Shown: positions 1 through 10,517 of the stretch, piece after piece
Layout: the number at the start of each line of letters is the position of its first letter
How positions within the stretch are numbered: position 1 is the stretch's first letter
Source: Pseudomonadota bacterium
GTDB lineage: Bacteria; Pseudomonadota; Gammaproteobacteria; Ga0077536
DNA length: 36,958 nt
Reading direction: 5' to 3'
Assembly (NCBI GenBank): GCA_029977665.1
Contig: JAPOKK010000007.1
Location: forward strand, 1 to 36,958
Program-made: the position numbers and the translations under genes
Notes under the pieces: model-generated
Told to the model about the DNA's origin: nothing
Database searches by the model: none
The model's input: only the letters and a program-made list of their open reading frames with translations

Positions 1-2
1 CC

Positions 3-1484
3 TCGGGCTTCATTCCCAACGAAGACCAGGGAATGATTTACGCGATCATCCAGACGCCGCCCGGATCGACCCTGGAGAGAACGTACGCGAAATCGCTCGA
101 GTTGCAGGAGATTGCCGAGCGCATCGACGGCATCGAGTCGGTCTCGGCACTTGCCGGCTACGAGGTGCTGACGGAAGGTCGTGGTTCGAATGCCGGGACC
201 TGCCTGATCAGTCTCAAGAACTGGTCGGAGCGCGAGCAGACCGTGCAGGACATCATCTACGAACTCGAGGAAGCGGCCAAGGAAATCCCGGGCGCGACCA
301 TCGAGTTCTTCGAGCCACCTGCGGTCCCGGGCTACGGCGCGGCCGGCGGTTTCGCGCTGCGGCTGCTGGACAAGACCAACTCCGGCAATTACGACCGTCT
401 CGAGGAAGTCAACGACCGTTTCATGGCAGCGCTCGCAGAACGCAAGGAGCTGCGTGGTCTGTTCACCTTCTTCAGTGCCAACTATCCGCAGTACGAGCTC
501 GTGATCGACAACCAGGTCGCGATGCAGAAAGGGGTTTCGATCGGCAAGGCCATGGACAACCTGGCCATCCTCATCGGCAGCACCTACGAACAGGGGTTCA
601 TTCGCTTCGGACGCTTCTACAAGGTCTACGTGCAGTCCGACCCGGACTTCCGGCGCATGCCGGCAGACCTGATGAACCTGTACGTGGAGAACGACAAGGG
701 CGAGATGGTGCCGTATTCGTCGTTCATGACGATGCGCAAACGGCAGGGGCTGAACGAGATCACGCGCTACAACACCTACCCGTCTTCGGCGATCCGTGGC
801 GCGCCGGCCAAGGGTTACAGCAGCGGCCAGGCCATCAAGGCGATCCAGGAGGTGGCCGAAGCGACCTTGCCGCGGGGTTATGACATCGGCTGGGGCGGGC
901 TTTCCATCGACCAGGCGAAGCGCGGCAACGAGGCCCTGTACATCTTCCTCGTCGTGCTGGTGTTCGTGTACCTGGTGCTGGTCGGCCAGTACGAGAGCTT
1001 CCTGTTGCCGCTCGCCGTGATCCTGTCCCTGCCGGTCGGTGTGCTCGGTTCGTTCATGCTACTCAAGCTGATGGGGCTCGAGAACAACATCTACGCGCAG
1101 GTAGGACTGGTCATGCTGGTGGGCCTGCTGGGTAAGAACGCGATCCTGATCGTGGAGTTCGCGATCCAGAAGAACCAGCAGGGGATGAGCGTGCTGGAAG
1201 CCGCGATCGAAGGCGCGCAGGTGCGCTTTCGCCCGATCCTGATGACGTCCTTTGCGTTCATCGCGGGTCTCGTGCCGCTGGTCAGGGCGACCGGTGCCGG
1301 TGCGATCGGTAATCGCACCATCGGCGCGTCCTCGGCCGGCGGCATGCTGCTCGGCACCGTGCTCGGCGTCATCGTGGTGCCGGGGCTGTACTACGTGTTC
1401 GGCAAACTGGCCGAGAACCGGCACCTCATCCGGGATGCCCATGAATCGCCCTTGAGTGAAGTCATCGAGTATGGGGACGTCTGA
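3..1484 (+). CDS. RND-family multidrug efflux permease (HAE1/AcrB-like), C-terminal part, 5' truncated by window edge
   Basis: Open frame from the window edge (SGFIPNEDQGMIYAIIQTPPGSTLERT) plus RND TM motif GLVMLVGLLGKNAILIVEFA and RFRPILMTSFAFIAGLVPL. Confidence 0.95.
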   Translation, partial: SGFIPNEDQGMIYAIIQTPPGSTLERTYAKSLELQEIAERIDGIESVSALAGYEVLTEGRGSNAGTCLISLKNWSEREQTVQDIIYELEEAAKEIPGATIEFFEPPAVPGYGAAGGFALRLLDKTNSGNYDRLEEVNDRFMAALAERKELRGLFTFFSANYPQYELVIDNQVAMQKGVSIGKAMDNLAILIGSTYEQGFIRFGRFYKVYVQSDPDFRRMPADLMNLYVENDKGEMVPYSSFMTMRKRQGLNEITRYNTYPSSAIRGAPAKGYSSGQAIKAIQEVAEATLPRGYDIGWGGLSIDQAKRGNEALYIFLVVLVFVYLVLVGQYESFLLPLAVILSLPVGVLGSFMLLKLMGLENNIYAQVGLVMLVGLLGKNAILIVEFAIQKNQQGMSVLEAAIEGAQVRFRPILMTSFAFIAGLVPLVRATGAGAIGNRTIGASSAGGMLLGTVLGVIVVPGLYYVFGKLAENRHLIRDAHESPLSEVIEYGDV

Positions 1485-1486
1485 AC

Positions 1487-2965
1487 ATGATCACGAAGAA
1501 AAGCAAACCAGCGTATGCAGCCATGCTCGGCCTGACGCTTTGCCTGCAGGGTTGCTCCGGCTTGTCACTGTTCGGCCCCACGGACGAGCTACCCCAGGCA
1601 TCGCCCGGGGCGGAAATACCGGCCAGCTTCCCGGCCGGCTCCGGGGCTGCCAGTTCCGCGGGCGTCGCCTCGCGCGAGTTCTTTACCGATCCGCGGCTCA
1701 TCGCACTGATCGACAGCGCCCTGCAGAGCAACCAGGAACTCAAGGTCCTGATGCAGGAAATCGAAGTGGCCAGGAACGAGGTCAGCGCGCGCGAAAGTGA
1801 GTACCTGCCGTTCGTCAACCTGCGTGCCGGAGCGGGCGTGGACAAGGTCGGACGGGCCACGCGCGAAGGCGCGGTCGAGGAGAATCTCGAGATTGAACCC
1901 GGGCGCGAATTCCCGGAGCCGTTGCCGGACTTCCTGGTTTCGGCCGAGGTCTCGTGGGAAGTCGACATCTGGAAGAAGCTGCGTAATGCGAAGAAAGCGG
2001 CCGTGCTGCGCTACCTGGCGACCCGGGAGGGGCGCAACTTCATGGTGACGCACCTGGTGGCCGAGATTGCCAACGCCTACTACGAGCTGACCGCGCTGGA
2101 CAATCGACTTGCCATTCTCAACAAGACCATCGAGGTCCAGGAGAGCGCGCTCGAGACGGTCAAGTTACAGAAGGCCGCGGCCAAGGCAACCGAACTGGCA
2201 GTTCGCAAGTTCGAGGCCGAGGTGCTGAAGAACCGTAGTCGCCTCTACGAGATTCGACAGCAGATTACCGAAACCGAGAACCGGCTCAACTACCTCGTCG
2301 GCCGTTACCCGCAGCCGATCGAGCGATCCGCACGAGGTTTCGAGGAACTCGCGTTGCCCGTGGTGCATGTCGGCGATCCCGCCGAGCTGCTCGGCAACCG
2401 CCCGGACATCCATCAGGCGGAGCTGGAACTCGCTGCTGCCGAGCTCGACGTGAAAGTAGCGCGGGCGCGATTCTATCCCTCGCTCGACCTGTCGGCCGCG
2501 ATTGGCTTGCAGACCTTCGACGCAGGCGCCATCGCATCGACGCCGGAGTCGTTGATCTACCGGGTTGCGGCAGACCTGTTGGTGCCCCTGTTCAACAAGA
2601 AGGCTATCCGAGCCGCCTACCGTAGCGCCAACGCCCAGCAGCTTCAGGCGCTCTACAAGTACCGGCAGGCCGTCCTCAAGGCCTATCTCGAAGTGCTGAA
2701 CCAGTTGGCCAAGATCGACAACCTCGAGCAGAGCTATGCCATGAAACGCAAGCAGGTCGAGGCCATGTCCGAGTCCATCGCGATTGCGGCGCGCCTGTTC
2801 AAGTCGGCGCGCGCCGACTACATGGAGGTCCTGATGACCCAGCGCGACGCGCTCGAATCGAGGATGGAACTCGTCGAGCTCAAGCAACAGCAGGTGAATG
2901 CACGGGTCACGACCTACCAGGCACTCGGTGGTGGCTATACGACCGATACCGACGGTAACGGCTGA
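1487..2965 (+). CDS. Outer-membrane efflux lipoprotein, TolC/NodT/OprM family
   Basis: Lipobox-like N-terminus (LTLCLQGCSG), two OEP repeats with LGNRPDIHQAELELAAAELDVKVARARFYPSLDLSAAIG; begins 2 nt after the RND stop. Confidence 0.93.
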   Translation: MITKKSKPAYAAMLGLTLCLQGCSGLSLFGPTDELPQASPGAEIPASFPAGSGAASSAGVASREFFTDPRLIALIDSALQSNQELKVLMQEIEVARNEVSARESEYLPFVNLRAGAGVDKVGRATREGAVEENLEIEPGREFPEPLPDFLVSAEVSWEVDIWKKLRNAKKAAVLRYLATREGRNFMVTHLVAEIANAYYELTALDNRLAILNKTIEVQESALETVKLQKAAAKATELAVRKFEAEVLKNRSRLYEIRQQITETENRLNYLVGRYPQPIERSARGFEELALPVVHVGDPAELLGNRPDIHQAELELAAAELDVKVARARFYPSLDLSAAIGLQTFDAGAIASTPESLIYRVAADLLVPLFNKKAIRAAYRSANAQQLQALYKYRQAVLKAYLEVLNQLAKIDNLEQSYAMKRKQVEAMSESIAIAARLFKSARADYMEVLMTQRDALESRMELVELKQQQVNARVTTYQALGGGYTTDTDGNG

Positions 2966-3069
2966 GAGGGGCGCAGGGGGTGCGGGGCCAGCGCCGTTGG
3001 CGGAGGCGGAGCCGTTGCACTACAGTTATCCCACCACAGGCACAATCGTGACCAGGAGTGAGTTGCTGC

Positions 3070-3558
3070 ATGAACGAAGCATTACACGTGACGCCTAACC
3101 TGCCGGGCGGCATTGATCTCGACGCCGTGAGCTGGATGTGCCTCGCCGGCGGGCCCGATTTCGACTACCCGATCGACTACGCCTACGCCGTGGCCGACGC
3201 GGACCCCGAGCGCGGCCGCATCGAGTTGCTGATCCGCTGGGAGCCGGACGCCTACTGCCACTACCACCGGCATCTCGGAACGACCACCGCACGCGTCATC
3301 GCCGGCGAACAGCACCTCCTCGAAGAGCGCCCGGCCGAGAGCGTGCACAAGGTGCGCACGGCCGGTTTCGAGGGCAAGGTCGCCGAAGGCGACGTGCACA
3401 TGGAGCACGCGGGTCCGGAAGGGCTGACCATGCTGTTCAGCGTGCACGCGCCGGACGGGCGCTTGTTCGACCTGTTGGACGCCGCAGGCAATACGATTCT
3501 GAACGTGACCATCGCCGATCTGGTCGAACGCCGTCTGGGCGAGCCCTGCGCCGCATAG
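3070..3558 (+). CDS. Cupin-like (ChrR-type) domain protein
   Basis: ATG at 3070; WEPDAYCHYHRHLGTTTARVIAGEQHLLEE resembles a cupin metal-binding segment. Confidence 0.6.
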   Translation: MNEALHVTPNLPGGIDLDAVSWMCLAGGPDFDYPIDYAYAVADADPERGRIELLIRWEPDAYCHYHRHLGTTTARVIAGEQHLLEERPAESVHKVRTAGFEGKVAEGDVHMEHAGPEGLTMLFSVHAPDGRLFDLLDAAGNTILNVTIADLVERRLGEPCAA

Positions 3559-3594
3559 CCTGTCGGCCGCCCGGCGCATAGGGGTAGGACGCCG

Positions 3595-4455
3595 CTAGCG
3601 CCTCGACCGGCGCGGCTGCCAGCGATAGAGCCGTGCGGTGTTGCCGCCCATCAGCAAGCCGCGTTCCTCGCGTGTCAGGCGTTCGTTCAGGCGGAACGCA
3701 TCGACACCTTCGGCGAAGGTGAGAAACGCCGTCGCGCGTGTCCAGTCGGTACCCCACAGGCAGCGCTCGATGCCGTAGGCCTCGAACACGCGCGCGAGCG
3801 GATCCCAGATATCGGCATACGGAAAAGCCTGGTGCGACAAGGTGCCGGCGCCGGTGATCTTGATCGCGACGTTGGCGTACTCGGCGAGCGCGAGCACCTC
3901 GTCGAGCGTGGCGAAGGGCTGCGCCGGCGGCGGCTGCTCGAAGTGTTGCCGCAGGCCGAGGTGGTCGAGCACGAGCCGGGCATGCGGGTGACGCCGCGCG
4001 AGCCCGGACATGAACGTGAGATGCCCCCAGCACAGTATGTTGACCGGCAGGTCGTGCGCGCTGGCGGCGCGTACGATGGCGTCGATGCCGGGATCGTCGG
4101 CGGCCGGCGGTGCGTCGGTGAGAAACACGATGCGTGCGCCGACTGCGCCTGCCTGGCGCGACCATTCCGTCACCTGCTCGCCGACCGCGGGGTCGTGATG
4201 GTCGAACGGCTTGATCAGCGCGAAACGCTCCGGGTGGCGTGCCTGGACTTCGCGGGCATAGCTCGCATCGTAACGGTACATGCTCCACGGCGAGACGAGC
4301 AGCGCACCATCGACGCCCACGGCGTCCATGGCCGCGACGAGCTGGTCGCCGGTGACCTCGGCCGGACCGTGCAGATGGCCGATCCAAGGTCGTCCCGGGT
4401 GATTGCGCTCGTAGGCGTGCACCTGCGCATCGATCAAGGGCCAGCTCGTGGTCAT
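3595..4455 (-). CDS. Amidohydrolase-2 family (TIM-barrel metal-dependent hydrolase)
   Basis: MTTSWPLIDAQVHAYERN..., LDHLGLRQHF, CLWGTDWTRA; ATG at 4455 overlaps the upstream P450 stop (4-nt ATGA). Confidence 0.85.
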   Translation of the reverse strand: MTTSWPLIDAQVHAYERNHPGRPWIGHLHGPAEVTGDQLVAAMDAVGVDGALLVSPWSMYRYDASYAREVQARHPERFALIKPFDHHDPAVGEQVTEWSRQAGAVGARIVFLTDAPPAADDPGIDAIVRAASAHDLPVNILCWGHLTFMSGLARRHPHARLVLDHLGLRQHFEQPPPAQPFATLDEVLALAEYANVAIKITGAGTLSHQAFPYADIWDPLARVFEAYGIERCLWGTDWTRATAFLTFAEGVDAFRLNERLTREERGLLMGGNTARLYRWQPRRSRR

Positions 4456-5765
4456 GGGCGGCGCCTCCGCGCCCGCGCGGACAGGCGCAGCGGCAGGTGC
4501 GCGTAACCGAGGACATGTGTCTGGCGGATGCGGGTCGGTTCCCCGCACAGCTCGAGATCCGCCAGGCAGGGCAGCAGGGCGGTGAGGCTCGCCTTGAGCT
4601 CGGCGCGCGCGAGGTTGGTACCGAGACAGAAATGCGTGCCGAAGCCGAACGTCAGGTGCGGGTTCGGCGAACGCGTGATGTCGAAGCGGTACGGCTCGCT
4701 GAACACGCGCTCGTCGCGGTTCGCCGAAGGATAGAAGATGGCCACCGTGTCGCCGGCGCGGATGCGCGTGCCGGCGAGGACGAAATCGGCCACCGCCGTG
4801 CGTAGGAAGCTGCCGATGGGTGAAGTCCAGCGCAGGATCTCCTCGATTGCGAGCGGCAACAGCGTGGGATCCGCGAGCAGCCGGTCACGCTGCGCGGGGT
4901 GTTCGATGAGCGCGGCGACGCCGCCGGAGAAGGCGTTGCGCGTGGTGTCGTTGCCGGCGGCGATGAGCAGCAGCAGGTAACCGTTGAGCTGCTGGTTGTC
5001 GAGCAGCCGGCCGTCCACCGGCGTGTGTACCATGCGGTCGATGAGACCGCCGCGCTGGCGGCCGTGGGCGCGTGCCTCCGCGATCACTTCCTCGAGATAA
5101 CAGCGCAGCTCGTAGAGCAGGCGGTAGGCGGCGCGTCCGCGACTTTCGCCGGGCCGCCGATGCGTCGGTGCCACTTCGCCAATCAGTGCATCGCCCCACA
5201 CCAGCAGGCGATCCCAGTCCTCGCGCGCGAGACCGAGAATCTCGCCGACGGCGGTCAGCGGCAGCTGTGCCGCGAGACCGTGGACGAAGTCGACCCCGGT
5301 GTCGCCAGCCCGTTGTAGCGCATCGACGTAGGCCGCGGTGAAACGCTGTGCGAGGGCGGCGAAATGCGGTGCCATCGCGCGCATCGCGCCCTGCGTGTAC
5401 GCCCAGCTCGTCAGGCGCCGCATATGACGGTGGCGCGGATCGTCCATGAAGACCATGTCGGGCGGCTCGTCCGGATCCCAGCCGCGCGGCAGGCCGAAAT
5501 CGTCGCGCCCGGCATAAGACAGCTCCGGGTGGCCCTTGAGCGTCATGCGCAGGCGTCCGCCGCCGTTGATGAAGACCTTGGGATGCTGGGAGACCGTCAT
5601 CACGTCGGCATGGCGGGTCACCGCCCAGAACGGCTCGATGTCCTCGCGTTCGTACCAGAACACCGGCGCCTCGCGGCGCAGCCGGTCCCACGCCGCCCAC
5701 GGGTAGCCATGGGCGGCATAGGTATCGGGGTGGTGGATGTCGAGTTGCTCGAGCGGCGTGGTCAC
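4452..5765 (-). CDS. Cytochrome P450
   Basis: Heme loop FGFGTHFCLGTNLARAEL, K-helix EEILRW, I-helix AAGNDTTRNA; probable GTG start at 5765. Confidence 0.93.
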   Translation of the reverse strand: MTTPLEQLDIHHPDTYAAHGYPWAAWDRLRREAPVFWYEREDIEPFWAVTRHADVMTVSQHPKVFINGGGRLRMTLKGHPELSYAGRDDFGLPRGWDPDEPPDMVFMDDPRHRHMRRLTSWAYTQGAMRAMAPHFAALAQRFTAAYVDALQRAGDTGVDFVHGLAAQLPLTAVGEILGLAREDWDRLLVWGDALIGEVAPTHRRPGESRGRAAYRLLYELRCYLEEVIAEARAHGRQRGGLIDRMVHTPVDGRLLDNQQLNGYLLLLIAAGNDTTRNAFSGGVAALIEHPAQRDRLLADPTLLPLAIEEILRWTSPIGSFLRTAVADFVLAGTRIRAGDTVAIFYPSANRDERVFSEPYRFDITRSPNPHLTFGFGTHFCLGTNLARAELKASLTALLPCLADLELCGEPTRIRQTHVLGYAHLPLRLSARARRRRP

Positions 5766-5799
5766 GGTAACGCGTCCGATACGGGTTGCGGGGCGATGC

Positions 5800-5813
5800 T
5801 TGCCCGCGGGCAA
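5800..5813. promoter_or_regulatory. 14-bp perfect palindrome in the divergent P450/amidohydrolase promoter region (candidate operator)
   Basis: TTGCCCGCGGGCAA, flanked by nested GCGGGG (5788-5793) / CCCCGC (5819-5824). Confidence 0.45.
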
Positions 5814-5980
5814 AATAACCCCGCCGAGGTCGTGAGAACAATGCGCGTGCTGCCGTGTTGTGGCGATCTGCCGGGCGGCTTGTATCATGCTGCGGGTTGC
5901 ACGCGTTCGCTCCCCGGCCGTCATCGCCGGCGGGAGGCAGCGTGCCGGTGCGGTTCGGCCAGGGGAGGCACAGCGGAATC

Positions 5981-7698
<1,718 letters not shown>

Positions 7699-7702
<4 letters not shown>

Positions 7703-8055
7703 CGACACCGACGCTACCCGAACCGTTTGCCGAGCTGGCGCCGTTCTGCGCGACCTGGGTGCTGCCCGACTCGAACGCGCGGCACGCCCGACGCCTGGCG
7801 ACGGCCTACCCAGAGATCAAGGCGTTCTACGATGCCATGCTGGCCGTCGCGCCCGCTGCGCTCGCCTACCTGAGTGAACGCCAGCTCGGTCAGCTCGACG
7901 AGGCCGACGCCAACCTGCTCAAGCTGATGCTCGCCCTCGCCGAGGTCGGTCCCGCCGTCGAGTGGTACCAGCAACCGGCCGTCATCGACGGTTGGCCGGC
8001 AGAGCGTTTCCCGCTGGTCGAAGCGATTCCTGATACCGCCGCACAGGAGGTCTGA
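7699..8055 (+). CDS. Small conserved-looking protein of unknown function (118 aa) located between amidohydrolase and Rieske oxygenase genes
   Basis: ATG overlaps the upstream TGA (ATGA); stop is 2 nt before the Rieske ATG. Confidence 0.75.
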
Positions 8056-8057
8056 AC

Positions 8058-9296
8058 ATGTCCGCACGCCTCACTCCGCCCGATCTCACGGCGCGACACC
8101 CCGAACTCGGCACCGGTCCGGTGCCGACCGATATCTACTACGACCCGGCTTTCTACGAGCGCGAACTCGAAGCCATCTTCAAACGCGTGTGGCTGTGCAT
8201 GGGGCGGGTCGAACAGGTGCGCCAGGCCGGCGACTTCTTCGTCAAGGAAATTCCCACCTTCGGCATGTCCATCCTGGTCGTGCGCGGCAAGGACGATCGT
8301 ATCCGCGCTTTCCACAATGTCTGCCAGCACCGTGGCAACCACGTCGAGCTCAAGCGCGAAGGCAACTGCAACGTGTTCCGCTGCCCGTTCCACGGCTGGG
8401 CCTACGGTCTCGACGGGCGTCTGGCCGGCGTGCCGGACGCGGAGGGGTTCTACGATCTCGACCGCGACGCAAAAGGCCTGCCGGCGGTGCATCTCGATGT
8501 CTGGGAAGGTTTCATTTTCATCAACCTCGACGATCCGCCGTCGATGTCGCTCGAGGAATTCCTCGGTGAGCAGGGTAGTGACCTGGTGGGTTATCCGTTT
8601 CACCGCGGCACCCAGACCTTCGAGTACGAGGGCGTGGTCGGGTGCAACTGGAAGTGCATGGTCGATTCGTTCTGCGAAACCTACCACGTGCCGTTCCTGC
8701 ATAAGCGTTCCGTGACCGATACGCTGGCCGGCCCCGACAACCCGTTCGGCCGCCTCATCGATGTGCGTCTGAAGGGACCGCACCGCACCTCGTCGGTGGT
8801 CGGCAACCTGGCCTACCAGCCCAATCCCGTGCAGGGACTCGCGTTCCAGTACGCGCCCGGGCCGTCAGTGACCAGCGGCAGTGTCGACGAGGGCACGGTG
8901 CTGCCGAAAGGGCTCAACCAGACACGTGCGCCGAACTGGTCGATCGACGTCACAGTGTTCTTCCCGGGCTGGATCATCGTCATCGGCAGCGGCATGTACT
9001 TCACCCACCAGATGTGGCCGCTCGGGCCGAACGAGGTGGTGTGGCAGATGCGCGGCTTCCTGCGTCCGGCGTCTAACGCGGCACAGCGTTTCGGCCAGGA
9101 GAACTCGCTGGTCGAGCTGCGCGACGCGGTGCTCGAAGACGGCAACACGCTCGAACGCATCCAGCGCTCGTTGAAGCAGGGCCTGATCAAGGAGTTCGTA
9201 TTCCACGATCACGAACTCGCGCTGCGCCACCACTACCACACCGTCGTCAACTGGGTGGAACACTACGAGCGCACGGGCCGGGCCGGCGCGGCCTAG
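8058..9296 (+). CDS. Rieske non-heme iron aromatic ring-hydroxylating oxygenase, alpha subunit
   Basis: Rieske CxH..CxxH: VCQHRGN...FRCPFHGWAYGLDG; mononuclear iron motif NWKCMVDSFCETYHVPFLH. Confidence 0.95.
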   Translation: MSARLTPPDLTARHPELGTGPVPTDIYYDPAFYERELEAIFKRVWLCMGRVEQVRQAGDFFVKEIPTFGMSILVVRGKDDRIRAFHNVCQHRGNHVELKREGNCNVFRCPFHGWAYGLDGRLAGVPDAEGFYDLDRDAKGLPAVHLDVWEGFIFINLDDPPSMSLEEFLGEQGSDLVGYPFHRGTQTFEYEGVVGCNWKCMVDSFCETYHVPFLHKRSVTDTLAGPDNPFGRLIDVRLKGPHRTSSVVGNLAYQPNPVQGLAFQYAPGPSVTSGSVDEGTVLPKGLNQTRAPNWSIDVTVFFPGWIIVIGSGMYFTHQMWPLGPNEVVWQMRGFLRPASNAAQRFGQENSLVELRDAVLEDGNTLERIQRSLKQGLIKEFVFHDHELALRHHYHTVVNWVEHYERTGRAGAA

Positions 9297-9300
9297 CCCA

Positions 9301-10038
9301 TCACGCGGGGTCCGCGGCGGCATCGCCGGGGTCCTCCGGCGCGCCGCGTGCGGCGAGGAAGAACGCCCTGATCCGCGCAGCGACACGGGCCGCATCGAGT
9401 GCCTCGCCGCTGCGTGCGCGTGCGGCTTGCACGCGTGCTGCGGGCAGCAGGTCATTGCGTGCCGTCAGCAGGTCGTCGACGTAGGCCGGGGTGAATTCGG
9501 GATGCGGCTGCATGCTGATGGCGCGCTCGCCATAGGCGAGGAAAGCGTAGCGGCAGAACGGTGTCGAGCCGGTCACCGTGGCCCCCGGCGGCGGTTCGAC
9601 GACCTGGTCCTGGTGGAACGCGAGCAGGCGCGTGCGGCCCGCGCCGGCCGTGACCTCGTCGGTCACCGTGTAGTCGACTGCGCCGAGTGACCAGCCACCG
9701 GCGAATTTCTCCACTTTGCCGCCGAGCGCCTGGGCGAGAACCTGGTGCCCGAAGCAAATGCCGACAATGGGCACCGCGGCGGCGTAAGCCGCGCGCAGGA
9801 ATGCCTCCAGCCGCGCAATCCAAGCGTGGCCTTCGTACACGCCGAAGCGCGAGCCGGTGATGAGCCAGCCATCGGCGGCGTGCACGCTCTCGGGCAACGT
9901 GCCGTCGACGACCGCGTAGGTCCGATAGGTGAAGTCGTCGTTGCCGAGCAGGCGCTCGAACATCGTGTCGTAATCGCCGTGGGCGGCGACCAGGGCTTCG
10001 GGTGCGTGGCCGCACTGCAGGATACCTACCGTGAACAT
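9301..10038 (-). CDS. Class I glutamine amidotransferase
   Basis: Nucleophile elbow GICFGHQ and HPEF; ATG at 10038 preceded by AGGAG. Confidence 0.9.
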   Translation of the reverse strand: MFTVGILQCGHAPEALVAAHGDYDTMFERLLGNDDFTYRTYAVVDGTLPESVHAADGWLITGSRFGVYEGHAWIARLEAFLRAAYAAAVPIVGICFGHQVLAQALGGKVEKFAGGWSLGAVDYTVTDEVTAGAGRTRLLAFHQDQVVEPPPGATVTGSTPFCRYAFLAYGERAISMQPHPEFTPAYVDDLLTARNDLLPAARVQAARARSGEALDAARVAARIRAFFLAARGAPEDPGDAAADPA

Positions 10039-10148
10039 GGTCACTCCTGTTGCTGCGGACGGGCAGCGTTGACGGTCATCGTCGCGCTGGTGAAGATAGC
10101 CGCAGGCGCGCGCCGGCGCGCCCTGTGCCGTAGCGGGGGAGCATAACC

Positions 10149-10496
10149 ATGCGCAACGCGGAAGCGATTTTCGATCATCACCTCGAGGTCTTCGGTGCCG
10201 GCGACCTCGATGGCATTCTCAGTGACTACGCCGATGACGCGGTCATGATCTACGGCGATCGTACCTGGTACGGTCTCGATGGCGCGCGGGCGTTCTTCAC
10301 CATGTGGCTCGGCGACCTGCTGCCGGCCGGTAGTGCGTTCGATCTCATCGACAAGGTCGCGACCGACGACATGGTCTTCATCAGTTGGCACGCCGAGTCG
10401 CCGCGTTATCGCTTCGATTTCGGCACCGACACGTTCGTCATGCGCGACGGCCGCATCTGGCGCCAGACCGTTGCCACCTCGCACGTACGCAAGTAG
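10149..10496 (+). CDS. SnoaL/NTF2-like (ketosteroid-isomerase fold) protein
   Basis: DLDGILSDYADDAVMIYGDRTWYGLDGARAFF...DTFVMRDGRIWRQTV. Confidence 0.8.
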   Translation: MRNAEAIFDHHLEVFGAGDLDGILSDYADDAVMIYGDRTWYGLDGARAFFTMWLGDLLPAGSAFDLIDKVATDDMVFISWHAESPRYRFDFGTDTFVMRDGRIWRQTVATSHVRK

Positions 10497-10517
10497 CCGC
10501 AGCGGCGCCGCCCGCAG

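Noticed and set aside
3437-4516. 359-aa minus-strand ORF overlapping the QxH amidohydrolase in another frame
   Set aside because: Arg/Pro-rich out-of-frame translation; the 3595-4455 frame carries the family motifs.
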